64,000 nucleotides of DNA, taken from positions 372,001 through 436,000 of the forward strand of contig NZ_QVNQ01000001.1 in NCBI RefSeq assembly GCF_003432485.1, given 5' to 3'. This document shows, piece by piece, positions 61,035 through 64,000 of the stretch. The translations under genes were made by a program, and so were the position numbers. The DNA comes from Actinomadura spongiicola (GTDB lineage: Bacteria > Actinomycetota > Actinomycetes > Streptosporangiales > Streptosporangiaceae). Below the pieces are notes generated by a model. The model worked only from the letters and a program-made list of their open reading frames with translations. It did no database searches and had not been told where the DNA came from. Position 1 is the first letter of the stretch; the number at the start of each line of letters is the position of its first letter.

Positions 61035-64000
61035 GCAATTCGATGAAGGGATTTCGCTGCTGGAGCGCCAGGTCAGTCCGAGAAACGGTGTACTCCGATA
61101 TCGGAGCGCTACCCAGCGGTGCTGACGCTGTGTTTCTCGCCGCGCACTCCCCCATGACGCTGGCCCACCCTAAGGGGGAACAACAGCCGGATTCTGACTC
61201 AGATGAGCGACAGGTGCTTGACGCCCTGCTCTCCGGTATTGGAGACGAAGACAGGAACACCCTCATCGCCGTGACCGGAGGGTCCGGCGCCGGCAAAAGC
61301 CATGTCGTGCGCTGGGTACACGCTCACCTGGATCGGGCTGACGAGCGGTATCACGTCCTCTATGTGCCGCGGGCGGTCCAGACCATCAGGGAACTGTTGC
61401 GCAGGATCGTGGTCGGGCTGCCCGGTGACGGCGGCGATGAGTTCATGGAACGGATCGATGCGGCGGTGGGTAACACAGGCCCCGCGGAACTCCAGGACCG
61501 ACTCTTGGAGGAGATGCGTTTCGCGTTGAACTGGGCGCTCGAACCCCAACTTCCCCGGGACGGTGAGAGCGAGAAGGAACGAGAGGCCCGGGAGGAACGC
61601 AACAGCCTGCTCGGTGACACCGATGATTTGGGTAAACGACGAAACGGCCTGGCGGATCTACTGGCCTTGCCCCCGGTGAACCGCGTCCTGCTCCGCAAGG
61701 AAGGCCGACTTCATCGGTTCGTGGCGTCCGTGTACGAGGAGACCTCACGGCGTGACGGGGAGCAGGAGGAGTTCGAGCCAGAGGATCTCCCGTTGCGTGA
61801 GACCGGAGTACTGAGGGCACTGGCAGGAAACGTAGACCTCAAAGGGCTGTGGGAGGTCGTCCGCTACGATCCCGAACCGGCCCTTGACTTGCTCGACGAA
61901 GCCCTGCGCAAGGCAGTACCTAGGGCGCTTGGCATGCGGACTTCCGGCAGTGGGGTAACGCTTGACGAGCTCTTTCGCCGTTCCCGACAGTTGATGCGAA
62001 GGCAGGAAAAGGAACTGGTCCTTATCTTTGAAGACTTGGCTCAGTTCGGTCTTATCGATGGTGAACTATATGATCAGTTCGCCACTCAGCCGGGGGCCGA
62101 TCTCGCGCCTTTGCGGGTTGTGTTCGCGGTGACCGACGCTCCATACAATAAGCTTCCGGAGACCGTCCAGACGCGAATCACACACCAGTTCAAGATCGAA
62201 TCATCTGCTCTTGCTGACCGTGAGGCATTTGTCGCCCGCTATCTCAACCTCGTCAGGGTTGGACGTAAGGACGTCGAGTCCGCCTGGTCGCGGGTCCAGG
62301 ACGACAGTACGGAGGGCTGGGTCCGCAACGCCTGTGATACCCGGGAAGACGGGCTGCCATGCCGGGTTAGGGAGGAGTGCCACGCAGGCTTCGGAACAGT
62401 TGAAGTTTCCGGCCTCGGTCGTGTGGGTCTCTATCCCTACAACGACGTAGCAGTACGTCGTTCGTTGAACAACAGAGGCAAGGGCGCCACCCCGCGAGAC
62501 ATCCTCGATGTCTGCGTCTCAGAGACGTTGATCGAGGCCGATGCGCACATTGGACGGGGCACTTACCCGCATGATCGGGTACGTGACCGTTTCGATTTCA
62601 CGATCAGGCGTTCCAAAGACACCATCCTGGCAGGACACGTCGGCGAGCAGGCCGACCGACTATTTCGCGCCTTGGTGGTCTGGGGTGATGAGTCGAGCCT
62701 CAACTCGATAGTGGCCGACGCTTTCGCTCTGGAAGTGCCGGCCGGGCGGGAGTCCGTAAGTCCGACGCCTCCGAAGGATTCCCCGCCGAAACCTGATCCG
62801 GGGGAGAAGCCCCTCCCTCTTAGGTCGAGTCCGCTCCCTCAACTTTTCCAATGGCAGGTTGGAGACCGTCTTCCCGACAGTGAGACAGATCTCTACCGAG
62901 ATCTTCTCTATCGCCTGGTCCGCTCCCGACTGGATCTCGAGCACGCCTTGTTCCACACTGCGAGTGGCGAGGGAGCAAGGATCCTGAACGAACTTTTCAA
63001 CCGGACCTCTTTTGACTTCGGGAAGGACGCGAGAGGCCGTCGCGCGGGTACCGGGAAAGTGCTTTTCAGCATCGGACGTGATGATGAAACCATCAGAGTG
63101 CTGGCGGCTGCGCGATGGTTCTACGACAACGGTCATTGGATCCCGGAGAACGGGGTCTGGCCCTGGCCTGAGGGTTACGATCCATTCGATCTGATGCTAG
63201 CCCTCGAATGCCGCCTAGATGACTGGGCTGACCAGGTCCGCACAGCCTTTATAGAGCGGGTTCGAGGCCGCGGTTTGGCCCGTGCGGCCGTCGGGACGCG
63301 TGCCGTCGCGCTAATCGCGGCAGGGCTGTCGCCTGCGTCGGTTCAGCGGGTCGACGACATCATGACCGCCGGGGCGCCTGCCTCCACTCCAGCCACGCCG
63401 TCTTGGGCGGCTGCGGATCGGGCTGCCCGGGACATCCTGTTGAACTCCTCAATTCACGACCTGGTCGGTGAGGTCGCTGGGGTACGGCAAGGCGACACTG
63501 GTGCTGCTGAACTCGTCGATGCGGTCGAGCTAGAAGAGGGACTTAAGCAGACCCTGCGAGCACCTGTTGTCTTCCTCCGAAACGTGGTCGAGGAGTTCCG
63601 TGAGGCAGCTCCAGTCTTGGCCGGATCAGCGGACACTCTGGTAACCGCAGTGGAACAGGCGGCCCCTGCCCAATTGCATGAGATCGGCACAGCGGTTGAG
63701 ACACTCGTGCTGGGTCTCGAAGGGCAGGAGCCGGCGTCAGTGGCCAGGGCAGCCCGTGAAGTTGGGCGACGGGCGTTGGAGAGTGGGTTTTTCAGGCCCG
63801 CTGACGGCTGGAACGCTTTCAGTGACGCGCTGGACACGCTGAAGTCTGTACCCGCTGGACTCCCCCTCGAGCAATACGTCGGCGACAGACGACATGAGGC
63901 GTCGGACGCCCTTACCACACAACATTGGACCCGTGTGGCTGTGAGAGGTGCGAGAGCACTTGAAGTGATCCGGCGGAGCATGATGGCGACCCGGCTGGAG
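61031..64000 (+). CDS. dpdH: P-loop ATPase, DpdH-like, 3' end beyond window
   Basis: The 990 residues visible run in one open frame to the window end. A Walker A GGSGAGKSH (83-91) and Walker B LVLIFEDLAQ (E334, D335) mark an AAA+/STAND-like ATPase. A cysteine-histidine cluster C435-x8-C444-x5-C450-H451 could bind metal. The remaining ~500 residues are helical and charged (EVAGVRQGDTGAAELVDAVE). Size, position and P-loop fit DpdH, the ATPase of the Dpd restriction module. The GTG at 61031 overlaps the DpdG stop. Confidence 0.72.
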   Translation, partial: MSNSMKGFRCWSARSVRETVYSDIGALPSGADAVFLAAHSPMTLAHPKGEQQPDSDSDERQVLDALLSGIGDEDRNTLIAVTGGSGAGKSHVVRWVHAHLDRADERYHVLYVPRAVQTIRELLRRIVVGLPGDGGDEFMERIDAAVGNTGPAELQDRLLEEMRFALNWALEPQLPRDGESEKEREAREERNSLLGDTDDLGKRRNGLADLLALPPVNRVLLRKEGRLHRFVASVYEETSRRDGEQEEFEPEDLPLRETGVLRALAGNVDLKGLWEVVRYDPEPALDLLDEALRKAVPRALGMRTSGSGVTLDELFRRSRQLMRRQEKELVLIFEDLAQFGLIDGELYDQFATQPGADLAPLRVVFAVTDAPYNKLPETVQTRITHQFKIESSALADREAFVARYLNLVRVGRKDVESAWSRVQDDSTEGWVRNACDTREDGLPCRVREECHAGFGTVEVSGLGRVGLYPYNDVAVRRSLNNRGKGATPRDILDVCVSETLIEADAHIGRGTYPHDRVRDRFDFTIRRSKDTILAGHVGEQADRLFRALVVWGDESSLNSIVADAFALEVPAGRESVSPTPPKDSPPKPDPGEKPLPLRSSPLPQLFQWQVGDRLPDSETDLYRDLLYRLVRSRLDLEHALFHTASGEGARILNELFNRTSFDFGKDARGRRAGTGKVLFSIGRDDETIRVLAAARWFYDNGHWIPENGVWPWPEGYDPFDLMLALECRLDDWADQVRTAFIERVRGRGLARAAVGTRAVALIAAGLSPASVQRVDDIMTAGAPASTPATPSWAAADRAARDILLNSSIHDLVGEVAGVRQGDTGAAELVDAVELEEGLKQTLRAPVVFLRNVVEEFREAAPVLAGSADTLVTAVEQAAPAQLHEIGTAVETLVLGLEGQEPASVARAAREVGRRALESGFFRPADGWNAFSDALDTLKSVPAGLPLEQYVGDRRHEASDALTTQHWTRVAVRGARALEVIRRSMMATRLE

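Overview
The window is high-GC DNA from a filamentous-type actinomycete. The evidence is the complete FhaA-FhaB-PstP-RodA-PbpA-PknA-PknB cell-wall/kinase locus, many GTG starts, ATGA/GTGA stop-start overlaps, two AfsR/SARP-type (BTAD) regulators, several ECF sigma factors and a mycothiol-type DinB protein. The gene mix fits Streptosporangiales (an Actinomadura-like genome) best, but that placement is inference.

Layout. 1-8150: the conserved growth and division cluster on the minus strand (fhaA, fhaB, pstP, rodA, pbpA, pknA, pknB, the last cut by the window edge), then a divergent tRNA-Leu(CAG) with a strong terminator. 8270-17000: a secreted amidase, an APC permease, an SDR enzyme, an NTF2-like/XRE pair and a secreted streptogrisin-type protease. 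16430-22900: an HxlR/MFS pair, aspartokinase (lysC), an unusual aspartate-semialdehyde dehydrogenase separated from lysC by a structured spacer, a TetR regulator and an M15-like secreted protein. 23000-31600: an S9 peptidase, two small unknown genes, catalase, a BTAD regulator divergent from an alpha/beta hydrolase, and a DUF574-type methyltransferase. 31950-44500: three ECF sigma units, an agmatinase-family enzyme, a decapeptide-repeat membrane protein, a peroxiredoxin, and a second, very large BTAD regulator divergent from a quinone-oxidoreductase-like enzyme.

From about 44500 the DNA becomes accessory. There is a Phd-antitoxin-like/unknown-domain fusion, then a NUDIX-winged-helix (NrtR-type) regulator divergent from a three-gene operon. 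That operon encodes a four-TM membrane protein, an MTAN/PNP-type nucleosidase and a membrane-anchored PLD-like protein. The C-terminus of the membrane protein and the N-terminus of the nucleosidase carry the same short motif (core QSA-x-GPGA), as expected for an amyloid-motif receptor-effector pair. The promoter between regulator and operon carries two GTCA-N3-TGAC palindromes. I consider this the best candidate for an undescribed system.

51800-53430 is a scar zone with a truncated XRE regulator, a truncated Gfo/Idh/MocA gene and an ISL3-type transposase relic. After an AT-richer spacer, 54512-64000 holds four tightly coupled genes: a SNF2 helicase, a RecQ-like helicase, a ~300-residue protein and a large P-loop ATPase cut by the window end. 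Order and sizes match DpdE-DpdF-DpdG-DpdH, the restriction-side genes of the 7-deazaguanine DNA modification (Dpd) system. The modification genes (dpdA and the preQ0 genes) are not in this window.
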